From: Desulfovermiculus halophilus DSM 18834
Lineage (GTDB): Bacteria; Desulfobacterota; Desulfovibrionia; Desulfovibrionales; Desulfothermaceae
Direction of reading: 5' to 3'
Length of the DNA stretch: 54,132 nt
Assembly (NCBI RefSeq): GCF_000620765.1
Contig: NZ_JIAK01000020.1
Coordinates: forward strand, 1-54,132
The stretch's first letter is position 1, and every line of letters starts with the position of its first letter. Of this stretch, positions 25,897 through 33,970 are shown piece by piece. Under the pieces are notes generated by a model that saw only the letters and a program-made list of their open reading frames with translations, was not told the origin of the DNA and did no database searches. Position numbers and translations under genes: made by a program.

Positions 25897-26332
25897 ACCA
25901 CAGAGAGCACAGAGGACCACAGAGAAAAATATGCAGAGGGATTCTTTTACTGAAAAAATAATAGGTTGTGTGATTGAGGTTCATCGCGAGCTTGGTCCAG
26001 GGCTCTTGGAATCAACCTATCAGCAATGTCTTGCTCATGAATTCCACTTGAACGGGATATCATTTAAAGTGGAGCATCCTCTGCCAGTAAACTATAAAAA
26101 GGTTCAGCTGGATTGCGGATACAGGGTTGATATGTTGGTTGAGAATCGTTTGATGCTTGAACTGAAATGTGTGGAAGAAATAAAAGATGTCCACAAAGCT
26201 CAGCTGTTGACTTACATGAGACTGTCAGGGATTGATACCGGACTCCTCATCAATTTTTATGTCAAACGAGTTACCAACGGTATTCAACGGTTCAAACTGT
26301 AAATACTCTGTGCTCTCTGTGTCCTCTGTGGT
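25897..26332. repeat. CACAGAG-type inverted repeats flanking a GxxExxY gene
   Basis: The left arm at 25897-25924 (ACCACAGAGAGCACAGAGGA and on) and the right arm at 26306-26332 (CTCTGTGCTCTC and on, ending CTCTGTGGT) are inverted copies, with only six bases between the left arm and the ATG and three bases between the stop and the right arm. The whole unit is about 436 bp and looks like a compact gene-in-repeat cassette. Confidence 0.8.
25931..26302 (+). CDS. GxxExxY family protein, PD-(D/E)XK-like putative nuclease
   Basis: A 123-residue paralogue of the protein at 182-550. G-L-L-E-S-T-Y occupies residues 24-30, the first acid of the nuclease-like site is Asp67 (YRVDMLV) and E-L-K is at 77-79. 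It is enclosed tightly by CACAGAG inverted repeats and the left repeat arm supplies the only purine-rich sequence ahead of the ATG. It separates the HicB-like gene from brxL and is not a known BREX component. Role unknown. Confidence 0.85.
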   Translation: MQRDSFTEKIIGCVIEVHRELGPGLLESTYQQCLAHEFHLNGISFKVEHPLPVNYKKVQLDCGYRVDMLVENRLMLELKCVEEIKDVHKAQLLTYMRLSGIDTGLLINFYVKRVTNGIQRFKL

Positions 26333-26358
26333 AAAGTAATCAAACGGAAGTAACCATC

Positions 26359-28395
26359 ATGGAAAACGAAACCCTCAGCCTTGATGCCCTGCTCAATGAG
26401 CATTTTCAGGGCAAGGTGGTGCGTAAGGATCTGACCAAGCTGCTCAAGGAAGGAGCCAATGTTCCGGTCTATGTCCTGGAATACTTGCTTGGCATGTACT
26501 GTGCCTCAGACGATGAAGACATCATCCAGGAAGGAATCCAGAGCGTCAAAAACATCCTGGCTCAGAACTATGTCCGGCCGGATGAGGCAGAAAAGGTCAA
26601 ATCCACCATCAGGGAGCGGGGGACTTTCAAGATCATCGACAAGGTCACTGTGACCTTGAATGAAAAACGGGATTGCTACGAGGCCTTTCTCTCCAACCTG
26701 GGCGTGAAGGGGGTGGAGATCTCCAGCACAACGGTCAAGGAGTTTGACAAGCTCCTGGTGGGCGGAATCTGGTGCATTATTGGAATCAACTATTTTCATG
26801 AGGAAGGCCAGAAAGGCTCCCCGTTTTCCATCCACGAGCTCAAACCCATCCAGATGCCGAATATGGATATGCAGGCCCTGTATGATGGACGCCGGGCTTT
26901 TACCGAAGAGCAGTGGATGCATGTCCTTTTGCGCTCAACAGGTCTGGAGCCTACGGCACTGGAGGAACGGGCTCAGTGGCACCTCCTGACCCGGCTGATC
27001 CCACTGGTGGAGAACAACTTCAATGTCTGTGAGCTTGGACCGCGGGGAACCGGCAAGAGCCATGTGTATAAGGAGATCAGCCCCAACAGCATCCTGGTAT
27101 CCGGCGGACAGACCACAGTAGCCAACCTGTTCTACAACATGAGTTCGCACAAGGTGGGCCTAGTCGGGGTATGGGATGTTGTGGCCTTTGACGAGGTGGC
27201 CGGGATCAAGTTCAAGGAAAAGGACGGGGTGCAGATCATGAAGGACTACATGGCCTCCGGCTCCTTTTCCCGGGGCCGGGACGCCATCAGCGCCAATGCG
27301 GCCATGGTCTTTGTGGGCAATATCAACCAGAGCGTGGACACCCTGCTCAAGACCAGCCATCTCTTTGCCCCATTTCCGGAACATATGATCGATACCGCAT
27401 TTTTCGACCGCATGCACTGCTACATCCCGGGCTGGGAGATTCCCAAGATGCGCCCGGAATTTTTCACCAACCTCTATGGGCTGATCGTGGACTACCTGGC
27501 GGAATATTTCCGGGAGATGCGCAAGACCACTTTTGCCGACGCCATCGACACCTACTTTCTGCTGGGCAACAACTTGAACCAGCGAGACACCATTGCCGTA
27601 CGCAAGACCGTCTCCGGCCTGCTCAAACTCCTCTATCCCCATGGAGACTATGACCAGGAGGCAGTGGAAAAATGCCTGCACTACGCCCTGGAGTGCCGCA
27701 GGAGGGTCAAAGAGCAGCTCAAACGGCTGGGGGGCATGGAGTTCTATGACGTCCACTTCAGCTATATCGACCAGGAAACCAGGGAAGAAAAATTCGTCGG
27801 CGTCCCGGAGCAGGGAGGGAGCTCACTGATACCAGAGGGACCGCTCAACCCCGGCACCCTGCACACAGTAGGCACCGGAAGTAGCGGCCAGCTCGGTCTG
27901 TATAGAATTGAGCTGCAAGTGACCGCAGGCAACGGCAAGCTATCCATCTCCGGGGTGGGCTCCAGCGCCAAAGCCAAAGAGCCGATCAAAGTGGCCTTTG
28001 ACTACTTCAAGGCCCAGTCCAACCGGATCAGCGCATCTCTCAAGCCAGGAGACCATGACTACCACCTGCATATTGTGGAGATGCACAATACCGGACCCAA
28101 CAATGCCATGACCCTTCCCTGCTTCCTGGCTCTGTGCTCAGGGCTTATGGGCCGTCCGGTGCAGGGAAGCCTGGTGGTCCTTGGGGACATGAGCCTGGGC
28201 GGCAACGTGATCCAAGCCGACAACCTGGCCGCCAGCCTGCAAGTGGCCTTTGACGCCGGAGCCAAACGCGTTCTGCTGCCCATGAGCAGTGTTGGCGACA
28301 TCCCCACAATACCTGGCGAACTGTTCGCCAAGTTCCAGACCAGCTTTTACTCCGATCCTGTGGATGCTGTGTTTAAGGGGCTGGGGGTGGAGTGA
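26359..28395 (+). CDS. brxL: BREX type 1 Lon-like AAA+ protein BrxL
   Basis: A 678-residue protein. An N-terminal helical domain is followed by an AAA+ module with Walker A near residue 227 (ELGPRGTGKSHVYKE) and Walker B near 274 (VVAFDEVAGIKFKE), then a C-terminal Lon-protease-like domain (from about 520; NTGPNNAMTLPCFLALCSGL, then GDMSLGGNVI and PMSSVGDIPTIP). In the Lon signature the catalytic serine position (GPSAG in Lon) reads GPNNA here, so peptidase activity is doubtful. BrxL is needed for phage restriction but not for methylation in studied type 1 systems. Full length. Confidence 0.95.
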   Translation: MENETLSLDALLNEHFQGKVVRKDLTKLLKEGANVPVYVLEYLLGMYCASDDEDIIQEGIQSVKNILAQNYVRPDEAEKVKSTIRERGTFKIIDKVTVTLNEKRDCYEAFLSNLGVKGVEISSTTVKEFDKLLVGGIWCIIGINYFHEEGQKGSPFSIHELKPIQMPNMDMQALYDGRRAFTEEQWMHVLLRSTGLEPTALEERAQWHLLTRLIPLVENNFNVCELGPRGTGKSHVYKEISPNSILVSGGQTTVANLFYNMSSHKVGLVGVWDVVAFDEVAGIKFKEKDGVQIMKDYMASGSFSRGRDAISANAAMVFVGNINQSVDTLLKTSHLFAPFPEHMIDTAFFDRMHCYIPGWEIPKMRPEFFTNLYGLIVDYLAEYFREMRKTTFADAIDTYFLLGNNLNQRDTIAVRKTVSGLLKLLYPHGDYDQEAVEKCLHYALECRRRVKEQLKRLGGMEFYDVHFSYIDQETREEKFVGVPEQGGSSLIPEGPLNPGTLHTVGTGSSGQLGLYRIELQVTAGNGKLSISGVGSSAKAKEPIKVAFDYFKAQSNRISASLKPGDHDYHLHIVEMHNTGPNNAMTLPCFLALCSGLMGRPVQGSLVVLGDMSLGGNVIQADNLAASLQVAFDAGAKRVLLPMSSVGDIPTIPGELFAKFQTSFYSDPVDAVFKGLGVE

Positions 28396-28544
28396 GGGGA
28401 AAATGTTGAGATTGTACAATCCAAGGAATCTTTTGCAATATACGCTCCAGAAGACAATGGCATTTAGTATTGTTTGTGGCTAAACTTAAATCATGTATAT
28501 TATGGCTGTTGGAGAGATATATAGCAACTTTATAATTTTTTGTT

Positions 28545-30056
28545 ATGCAGTTCGAGAAATCACAACTATCACTACTAGTTGAGGATGCAATGGAGCTAAT
28601 TCACTTGAATATGGGAGTATGGAGATTTGATCCATCTGATCTGCTTGGTCCTGAAGGGGGCTTTGGAGCTGTGTTTCGGGGCGTGGATAAGGAAGGTAGT
28701 TCTGTTGCTGTGAAACGCCTTAAGTTATCAGTCGCAAATGCCGCACACCGAGAACTATCTATCGCGAATGAACTGGCTGGACAAACGCACCAGCACGTAA
28801 TGCCTATTCTGGACTCTGGGCAAGACAGTGATAGCGAAAGATATTATGTTGTCATGCCATGTGCTAGTAAGAGCCTTGACGATCTAATAAAGGAGCGAGG
28901 TAGCATCGGGGAAAAAGGGGCAGCAGCAATCCTTTTACAGATCACAGAAGGGTTGTTGGAAGTGTCACACTTGGTTCACAGAGATCTTAAGCCCGGAAAT
29001 ATCCTTTTTCATGGGGATAGGTGGAAGATAGCGGATTTCGGAATTGCTAGATTTGTAGAGGAGTCAACGTCACAGAGAACGTTGAAGGGTTGTTTGAGCC
29101 CAGAATACGCAGCTCCAGAACAATGGCGACTGGAGCATGCGAGTGGGGCAACAGATATTTATGCTTTGGGGTGCATTGGCTATACCCTGCTGAAAGGCTC
29201 GCCACCGTTTAATGGCCCGGCAAAGGAAGATTTTCACAACCAGCACATCAATGAGCAGCCTCCAACAATGGACACCGTTCAGCCCCAGCTGCGCTCACTA
29301 CTTACGATGATGCTTCGTAAATCCCAACATTCTCGGCCCTCGCTACAAAGGGTAAGAACGATATTGACTGCGCTTTGTGACCAGTCCAATGCCCATTCTG
29401 CGCAGAGTGGATTTGAAGATTTAGCGGGTGCCGGCGCTAAAATTGCTGAACGAGAAAGCCAGGAGGAAGCACGACGCAAGAAGGAAATTTCGGAAAGGCA
29501 AAATCGGAATGCTCTCTGCGCAGAAGCGTTGACCATTTTAGCGTCTATTAGAAACGAGCTTTTTGACCAAATCATGATTGCAGCACCATCTGCTCAGCAA
29601 AAAATCAAGGGGAAGATTGTCTTGGGTGGTGCGTCACTTGAAGTGGAAGAGATGGGACTGAATCCAATAGATAAAGGCATGTTCCCCCGATCAGGGTGGG
29701 ATGTTGCAGCTGGTGCTGTGATTCGTGTCAAGCAACACCATCCATCGTACATGTGGAGTTCCTCGCTATGGTACTGCAAACTGCACGACAATGATGAATA
29801 CCGCTGGCGTGAGATATCGTATTTCAAGAATCCTTTTTCCAAGAGACGACTGCAATTCGAGCCCTATAGTATTGATGAACCAAGAGCAGCCGATGATGCA
29901 GTTGCACCCGGCGTAATGGCTGATGACCAAGTAGCTTGGGGTCCAGAAACGATCGATGATGAGAATGCTGAGTCGTTCTTTCGGCGGTGGGCTGATCGAT
30001 TTGCAGCTGCGGCTCGATGTCAACTTAGACAACCATCAAGGCTTCCCTTGAGGTAG
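28545..30056 (+). CDS. Serine/threonine protein kinase
   Basis: A 503-residue Hanks-type kinase. The Gly-rich loop is LLGPEGGFGAVFRGVD, the ATP lysine is in SVAVKRLKLS, the catalytic loop is LVHRDLKPGNILFH near residue 145, DFG is in KIADFGIARF, and LSPEYAAPEQW marks the P+1 region. No transmembrane segment or PASTA repeat is present. After a coiled-coil linker (about 300-330) there is a C-terminal region (about 340-500) I do not recognise. It lies 149 bp after brxL with its own AT-rich leader, no clear Shine-Dalgarno sequence before ATG 28545, and codon use more AT-rich than BREX. Soluble kinases in defence islands can trigger abortive infection; this is inference. Confidence 0.85.
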   Translation: MQFEKSQLSLLVEDAMELIHLNMGVWRFDPSDLLGPEGGFGAVFRGVDKEGSSVAVKRLKLSVANAAHRELSIANELAGQTHQHVMPILDSGQDSDSERYYVVMPCASKSLDDLIKERGSIGEKGAAAILLQITEGLLEVSHLVHRDLKPGNILFHGDRWKIADFGIARFVEESTSQRTLKGCLSPEYAAPEQWRLEHASGATDIYALGCIGYTLLKGSPPFNGPAKEDFHNQHINEQPPTMDTVQPQLRSLLTMMLRKSQHSRPSLQRVRTILTALCDQSNAHSAQSGFEDLAGAGAKIAERESQEEARRKKEISERQNRNALCAEALTILASIRNELFDQIMIAAPSAQQKIKGKIVLGGASLEVEEMGLNPIDKGMFPRSGWDVAAGAVIRVKQHHPSYMWSSSLWYCKLHDNDEYRWREISYFKNPFSKRRLQFEPYSIDEPRAADDAVAPGVMADDQVAWGPETIDDENAESFFRRWADRFAAAARCQLRQPSRLPLR

Positions 30057-30261
30057 AAAGGCCGCTTAACAACAGCAGCAATGCCGGCCTCAGTTCTGCC
30101 TGGTGATGCTCCAATTCATCGCTGACGAGGAACCGAGCTGGGCTGTGTCGCTTTGACAATGTGTCAGCTCATGGAATTTAGGGGCACCGGTTAAAGCATG
30201 AGATTTCCTACCGCCCGGCCCCCTTAGCTTATCTCGTTAGGACCCTATTGGAGGACTGTCT
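30057..30261. other. Intergenic spacer without recognised gene
   Basis: About 200 bases between the kinase gene and the PD-(D/E)XK gene. I see no gene or clear hairpin. A Shine-Dalgarno sequence GGAGG at the end serves the next gene. Confidence 0.5.
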
Positions 30262-31218
30262 ATGAATTTTGATCCAAGTGTTTTTGACGATCCCGAGTTT
30301 AAGGAAGATGCTGTTCGGGAGCTTGTTATAGCTCCCATTCTGAACAGGCTCGGTTACCCTCCAACCGGCAGCCAGAGGGTCACGCGAAGCAAGACACTCA
30401 GACATCCGTTCATCCGCGTGGGTACGCGCAAGCACCCGGTCACTACAGTACCTGATTACATGATTTACGTGGACGACAAACCATGTTTGGTACTGGACGC
30501 TAAAGCTCCGACCGAAGATGTATTGGCAGAAGACCACGTCCAGCAGTCATACAGCTATGCAATTCATCCGGAAGTCCAGTGTAAGGAGTTTGGGTTATGT
30601 AACGGGAGGGAGCTTGTAATATTCAGCATTTGTCAGCCGGAACCATTGCTTCACCTGAGGTATGAGGAATTTGAGGAGCGCTGGGAGACTATAGAAAAGC
30701 TACTCGGAGCCAAGTATCTTGCGCAGCCTTCACTTCGTCGTTACGCGCCTGATTTCGGAACAGCACTTAAACGCATGGGTATCGATGCAGACACGGAGCT
30801 AATCTTAATGGAAACTCGTCTCAACCTTTTCGGGAGGGTTAGCGACGAGCTTATTACGGCATCGGCTAACTGTGACTTCGGCTCCGGGCTGCACTGCGTT
30901 AGCTTCGACTTTCCTCCTGAGATGCTTGGGAAAATCGTGTCTGGCCTGCCAAAGCCGCTAGCAGAGCAGTTTTGCGATGCGCTCAGTAGAGCGCCGTTCC
31001 AAGCTGCTGCTGGTCTTGTTTTAGAACTAGACCTCATTGCCCAACTGGGCGAGGAGACCCAAGTGCAAAACGAGACATTCGTCCCTTTGCTGATCAAAAA
31101 CGTCCTGGAGTCACGCTTTAATCTTGCCCAAGTGCCGGAAGACCCCAATGACGTTCCTCCTAGCGTTTTCAAATTACGGGATGCGTTTGTGATCAAGAAT
31201 ACTGGCGATCAGCCCTAA
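30262..31218 (+). CDS. PD-(D/E)XK protein with type I restriction HSDR_N-like domain
   Basis: A 318-residue protein. The N-terminal 100 residues match the HSDR_N nuclease fold: PDYMIYVDDKPCLVLDAKAP gives P-D at 64-65 and D-A-K at 79-81, followed by QQSYSYAIHPEV. The motor domains of a full HsdR are absent, and no HsdS or HsdM gene is nearby. The C-terminal 170 residues are helical and unrecognised. ATG 30262 has GGAGG. It might be a stand-alone DNA nuclease linked to the kinase or BREX. Confidence 0.75.
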   Translation: MNFDPSVFDDPEFKEDAVRELVIAPILNRLGYPPTGSQRVTRSKTLRHPFIRVGTRKHPVTTVPDYMIYVDDKPCLVLDAKAPTEDVLAEDHVQQSYSYAIHPEVQCKEFGLCNGRELVIFSICQPEPLLHLRYEEFEERWETIEKLLGAKYLAQPSLRRYAPDFGTALKRMGIDADTELILMETRLNLFGRVSDELITASANCDFGSGLHCVSFDFPPEMLGKIVSGLPKPLAEQFCDALSRAPFQAAAGLVLELDLIAQLGEETQVQNETFVPLLIKNVLESRFNLAQVPEDPNDVPPSVFKLRDAFVIKNTGDQP

Positions 31219-31371
31219 TATCAGTTTGGAATCCGACCGGTAAAGCTGCACGGCGGCTTTATCAATTGGCTCAAGCCAAGTGATTATGCCATAAAATTTT
31301 AATTATAAGTCAACAATGAAAAAAATACAATCAATGCACCAAAACACCAGGTAGACAGTCAATATTCAAAC

Positions 31372-31724
31372 ATGTGCGGACGGTTCGGCCTCTGGGCCGC
31401 TCCAAACAGGTAGCTGACCATTCCCAGCTCCAATAGCCCCTCCCTTTACTCCTAGGTGCAATCTTGCTACGCATGGCGCTCTTGGCTGTGGGTCAGACCA
31501 GGGAGGGATTACGGAAAGCGGCCTGACTATGTTGGGGCTTGGTCCCTCATTGGCCCATGTACGAAAAAATTGGCTACAAGATGATCAATGCCCGGGCCGA
31601 GACCGTCTTTACTAAGCCGGCCTGCAAGTCAGCTGGCAAGAAACATCCTTGGCTGCTTCATGCCGTCGAACTGCTTTTGATTACCAAAAGGTTTGCCAGA
31701 AAGTATGGATTCTATGCGCCATAG
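31372..31724 (+). pseudogene. SRAP/YedK (HMCES) family remnant
   Basis: Translation from ATG 31372 reads MCGRFGLWAAPN, the invariant start of SRAP proteins (catalytic Cys2), then hits a stop. Another frame at 31539-31650 reads WGLVPHWPMYEKIGYKMINA followed by RAETVFTKPA, the core of the same family. The middle is deleted and the end is lost. SRAP proteins protect abasic sites in single-stranded DNA. This one is dead. The remaining bases of 31219-31371 hold nothing I recognise. Confidence 0.72.
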
Positions 31725-31754
31725 GTGGCGGCTCGACTAACAGAGCATTAATTG

Positions 31755-32060
31755 TTAATCTATTGCATCCAGCTCTGCCTTTGCCTTATAAAAGGCTTCA
31801 TCATCAAAATTCACAACTGCATCCACCATCTCCTGATATTTTTGCCGCCTTTCAGGACTTGGCGCTGGCTTTGGCCTCATATATTCCTGTATCCTGGCCT
31901 CTCTTTCTTCAGGCGACAGATCCTGGTCCATATAGACAATCTTCACACAAAGCTCGGCTGCTGCTCGACCAAGGCCTGCTTGTTCTTTCTTGCCGCACTT
32001 TTGTTGAGCCTGTTCCTCCAGCCGTTGAATCCTTCTCTGCATACTACTACTGGTGGCCAT
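31755..32060 (-). CDS. Unknown small protein of the mobile backbone
   Basis: A 101-residue charged protein: MATSSSMQRRIQRLEEQAQQ, a coiled-coil start, then DLSPEEREARIQEYMRPKPA and a helical end. No family recognised. It lies 2 bases after the preceding small gene, probably co-transcribed. Confidence 0.6.
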   Translation of the reverse strand: MATSSSMQRRIQRLEEQAQQKCGKKEQAGLGRAAAELCVKIVYMDQDLSPEEREARIQEYMRPKPAPSPERRQKYQEMVDAVVNFDDEAFYKAKAELDAID

Positions 32061-32062
32061 GG

Positions 32063-32275
32063 CTATGCCTCCTTGGACTGTTGCATACGTGCCTCAAGCT
32101 CCTCCACCCTCTGTTCCAATTGGCCGTCCTTGATGGTTGAGGCCAGAATGTTCACCAGATACCCCAGACGGCCGCCCACCTGTGGATCAAGCTCACCAGA
32201 GTCCACCCGGTTAATGACACTGGCAAGATACCTGCGACAGTCTGTTAAGCTATTGAATCGTTTTTTGCTGGCCAT
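32063..32275 (-). CDS. Unknown small protein of the mobile backbone
   Basis: A 70-residue protein beginning MASKKRFNSLTDCRRYLASV and ending in a short coiled coil (QLEQRVEELEARM). Such a pattern is common in small genes of phage-like islands; function unknown. ATG 32275 has a purine-rich GGAGGTG leader. Confidence 0.62.
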   Translation of the reverse strand: MASKKRFNSLTDCRRYLASVINRVDSGELDPQVGGRLGYLVNILASTIKDGQLEQRVEELEARMQQSKEA

Positions 32276-32415
32276 GATTCACCTCCAGTCATTTATTGTG
32301 AAACAACATACTCTAATTGCTCAATTTATGTGAAAGTTTTTTGCCTCCCAAGCCTCTTCAACTCTGTAAATATGGATTGGGATGTCCCTTAGACAAGCGT
32401 GACTTTTTTGCTATC

Positions 32416-33762
32416 TCAACCTGCCAGTTCTGCAAAGGCTCGTTCTCTGCTTTTGGCCTGCGATTTCAGTACGTCCACATGTGAATCCACGTAATCAAAC
32501 ACAATTGGGCGCTTACCATCCCCTGGTCTGAGTATCCTGCCTACCACCTGGAGCAATCGGCCCTTGAACTTGATAGGAGTTCCTAGGAAGAGAGAGCTCA
32601 GCCCGGAGCAGTCAAAGCCTTCCCCCAGCAGCTGAACAGTGGAGCACAGCACGTTTACCTTCCCGGCCTGGACATCAGATACGATTTGCTCCCTTTTCTG
32701 TTTGGAACACTGCCCGGTGAGCACTCGCACTTTGAGTCCACTGTTCTCAATCAGATCCGCGAATGTATTGCAATGGGCCACCCGATCAGATACCAACAAA
32801 GCTGTCCCGGGTTTGGATCTGGCTTGCTGGATCACATCAGCTGCAATCTGCCTGTTCCGGTCCTGATCCCTAACCAGGGCGGAAATCATTTTTGTGTAAT
32901 CGTCTGCATATGCGTATTGGAAACTTGTCTCCCGACGGACTACCACTGGAGCCATAACCGCGCCATTGGTTTTCAGTTCCTGTGCATCGACCTGGTGGAC
33001 TCTGTCCCCAAGGGTCAGATATATGAGTTTGGTCAAACCGTCTCTCCGGTATGGAGTCGCGCTCAGTCCAAGCATGAATTTGGAGTCGAAAGCCTGGACG
33101 GTTTCTGTGAACATGGTGCTGGGAGTCCTGTGGGCTTCATCCACAACGATATGCCCAAAATGCAGGGGAAGTTCGTCCAAATGTTTCCGGACTGTATGTA
33201 CCAAACCAACGGTTACGGGTTGTACATCAAGCTTTCCATCCCCAATCAGCCCGGGCTCTATCCCCAGAAAAGACCTGATCCGATCAGCCCATTGATGGAG
33301 CAGTTCCTTTGTATGTACCAAGATCAAGCATGGCTGCTTCCTGGCCGCGATGATCGCTAGTGCCATGATGGTCTTACCTGATCCGGTTGCTGCCTCCAGG
33401 ACTCCAAAAGCTCTTTGGGTCACATCTTGGACAGCCCGGAGCTGGTAATCCCTGAGTTCTCCCTTAAACGTAAGTTCTATGTGTGAAAAAGCCCGCTTCT
33501 GGTCAATAAGCTTTGGCTGAATACCATACCGCTTGAGCAGATCCAGACATTGCATTCCCCATCCGCGCGGAACCGCGACCCCATCCCCGATTTCTTCCCA
33601 CAGCTCTATATGAGGGTTAAGGTCCCCCACATATCGGTCGTACTTCACCGCGTCTTTGTATACAGGATTGTCCAGCGTGGTGGCTCTTTTGATAGATTTC
33701 AGTATGCCCTCAGCCACATTACGGATTTCGAGCCGGTTGTTTACTGTCATAGTTGCTTGCAT
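32416..33762 (-). CDS. SF2 DEAD/DEAH-box helicase
   Basis: A 448-residue superfamily 2 helicase. Motif I is LEAATGSGKTIMAL, motif II VVDEAHR, motif III LGLSATPYRRDG, and motif VI QVVGRILRPGDG. The N-terminal region before the motor (about 110 residues) is unassigned. This architecture resembles UvsW/XPB-like or type III restriction-type helicases found in phages and islands. ATG 33762 follows AGAGGAAAG. It sits beside the iteron array, so a role in replication of the element is likely. Confidence 0.85.
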   Translation of the reverse strand: MQATMTVNNRLEIRNVAEGILKSIKRATTLDNPVYKDAVKYDRYVGDLNPHIELWEEIGDGVAVPRGWGMQCLDLLKRYGIQPKLIDQKRAFSHIELTFKGELRDYQLRAVQDVTQRAFGVLEAATGSGKTIMALAIIAARKQPCLILVHTKELLHQWADRIRSFLGIEPGLIGDGKLDVQPVTVGLVHTVRKHLDELPLHFGHIVVDEAHRTPSTMFTETVQAFDSKFMLGLSATPYRRDGLTKLIYLTLGDRVHQVDAQELKTNGAVMAPVVVRRETSFQYAYADDYTKMISALVRDQDRNRQIAADVIQQARSKPGTALLVSDRVAHCNTFADLIENSGLKVRVLTGQCSKQKREQIVSDVQAGKVNVLCSTVQLLGEGFDCSGLSSLFLGTPIKFKGRLLQVVGRILRPGDGKRPIVFDYVDSHVDVLKSQAKSRERAFAELAG

Positions 33763-33853
33763 ATCAACTTTCCTCTCTGAAACCGGTAAGGGTTTGCCCT
33801 CTGAACGGCTTTTTTATGGCTTTCCTGGATCTGACCTTCAGCCATCAAATGTT

Positions 33854-33942
33854 TAGACATTGACTGGACATTCTCTGGACAATCCCTGGACATTCTTGAC
33901 ATGACTTCTGAATGGACAATGGACACACCTATAGGTGTGTCC
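33854..33942. other. Iteron array and palindrome, candidate replication origin
   Basis: Units TAGACATT (33854), TGGACATT (33865), TGGACAAT (33876) and TGGACATT (33887) recur at exactly 11 bp, with further variants near 33896 and at 33913. A perfect 22-bp palindrome with half-site GGACACACCTA occupies 33921-33942. The array lies between the helicase and the primase gene. Such iterons next to replication genes usually mark an origin or an autoregulatory site; inferred. Confidence 0.6.
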
Positions 33943-33970
33943 ATGTCCAGAAGGAATGTCTTTTTGTTGT

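Noticed and set aside
28545-30056. PglW-type kinase making the locus BREX type 2
   Set aside because: The kinase lacks the long PglW architecture, and brxA, brxB, brxC and brxL are present, which defines type 1.
30262-31218. Type I restriction-modification system
   Set aside because: Only an HSDR_N-like nuclease domain is present; motor domains and HsdM/HsdS are absent.
33747-33944. 65-residue protein on the minus strand
   Set aside because: The frame translates the iteron array and palindrome, overlaps the helicase start and has no ribosome-binding site.
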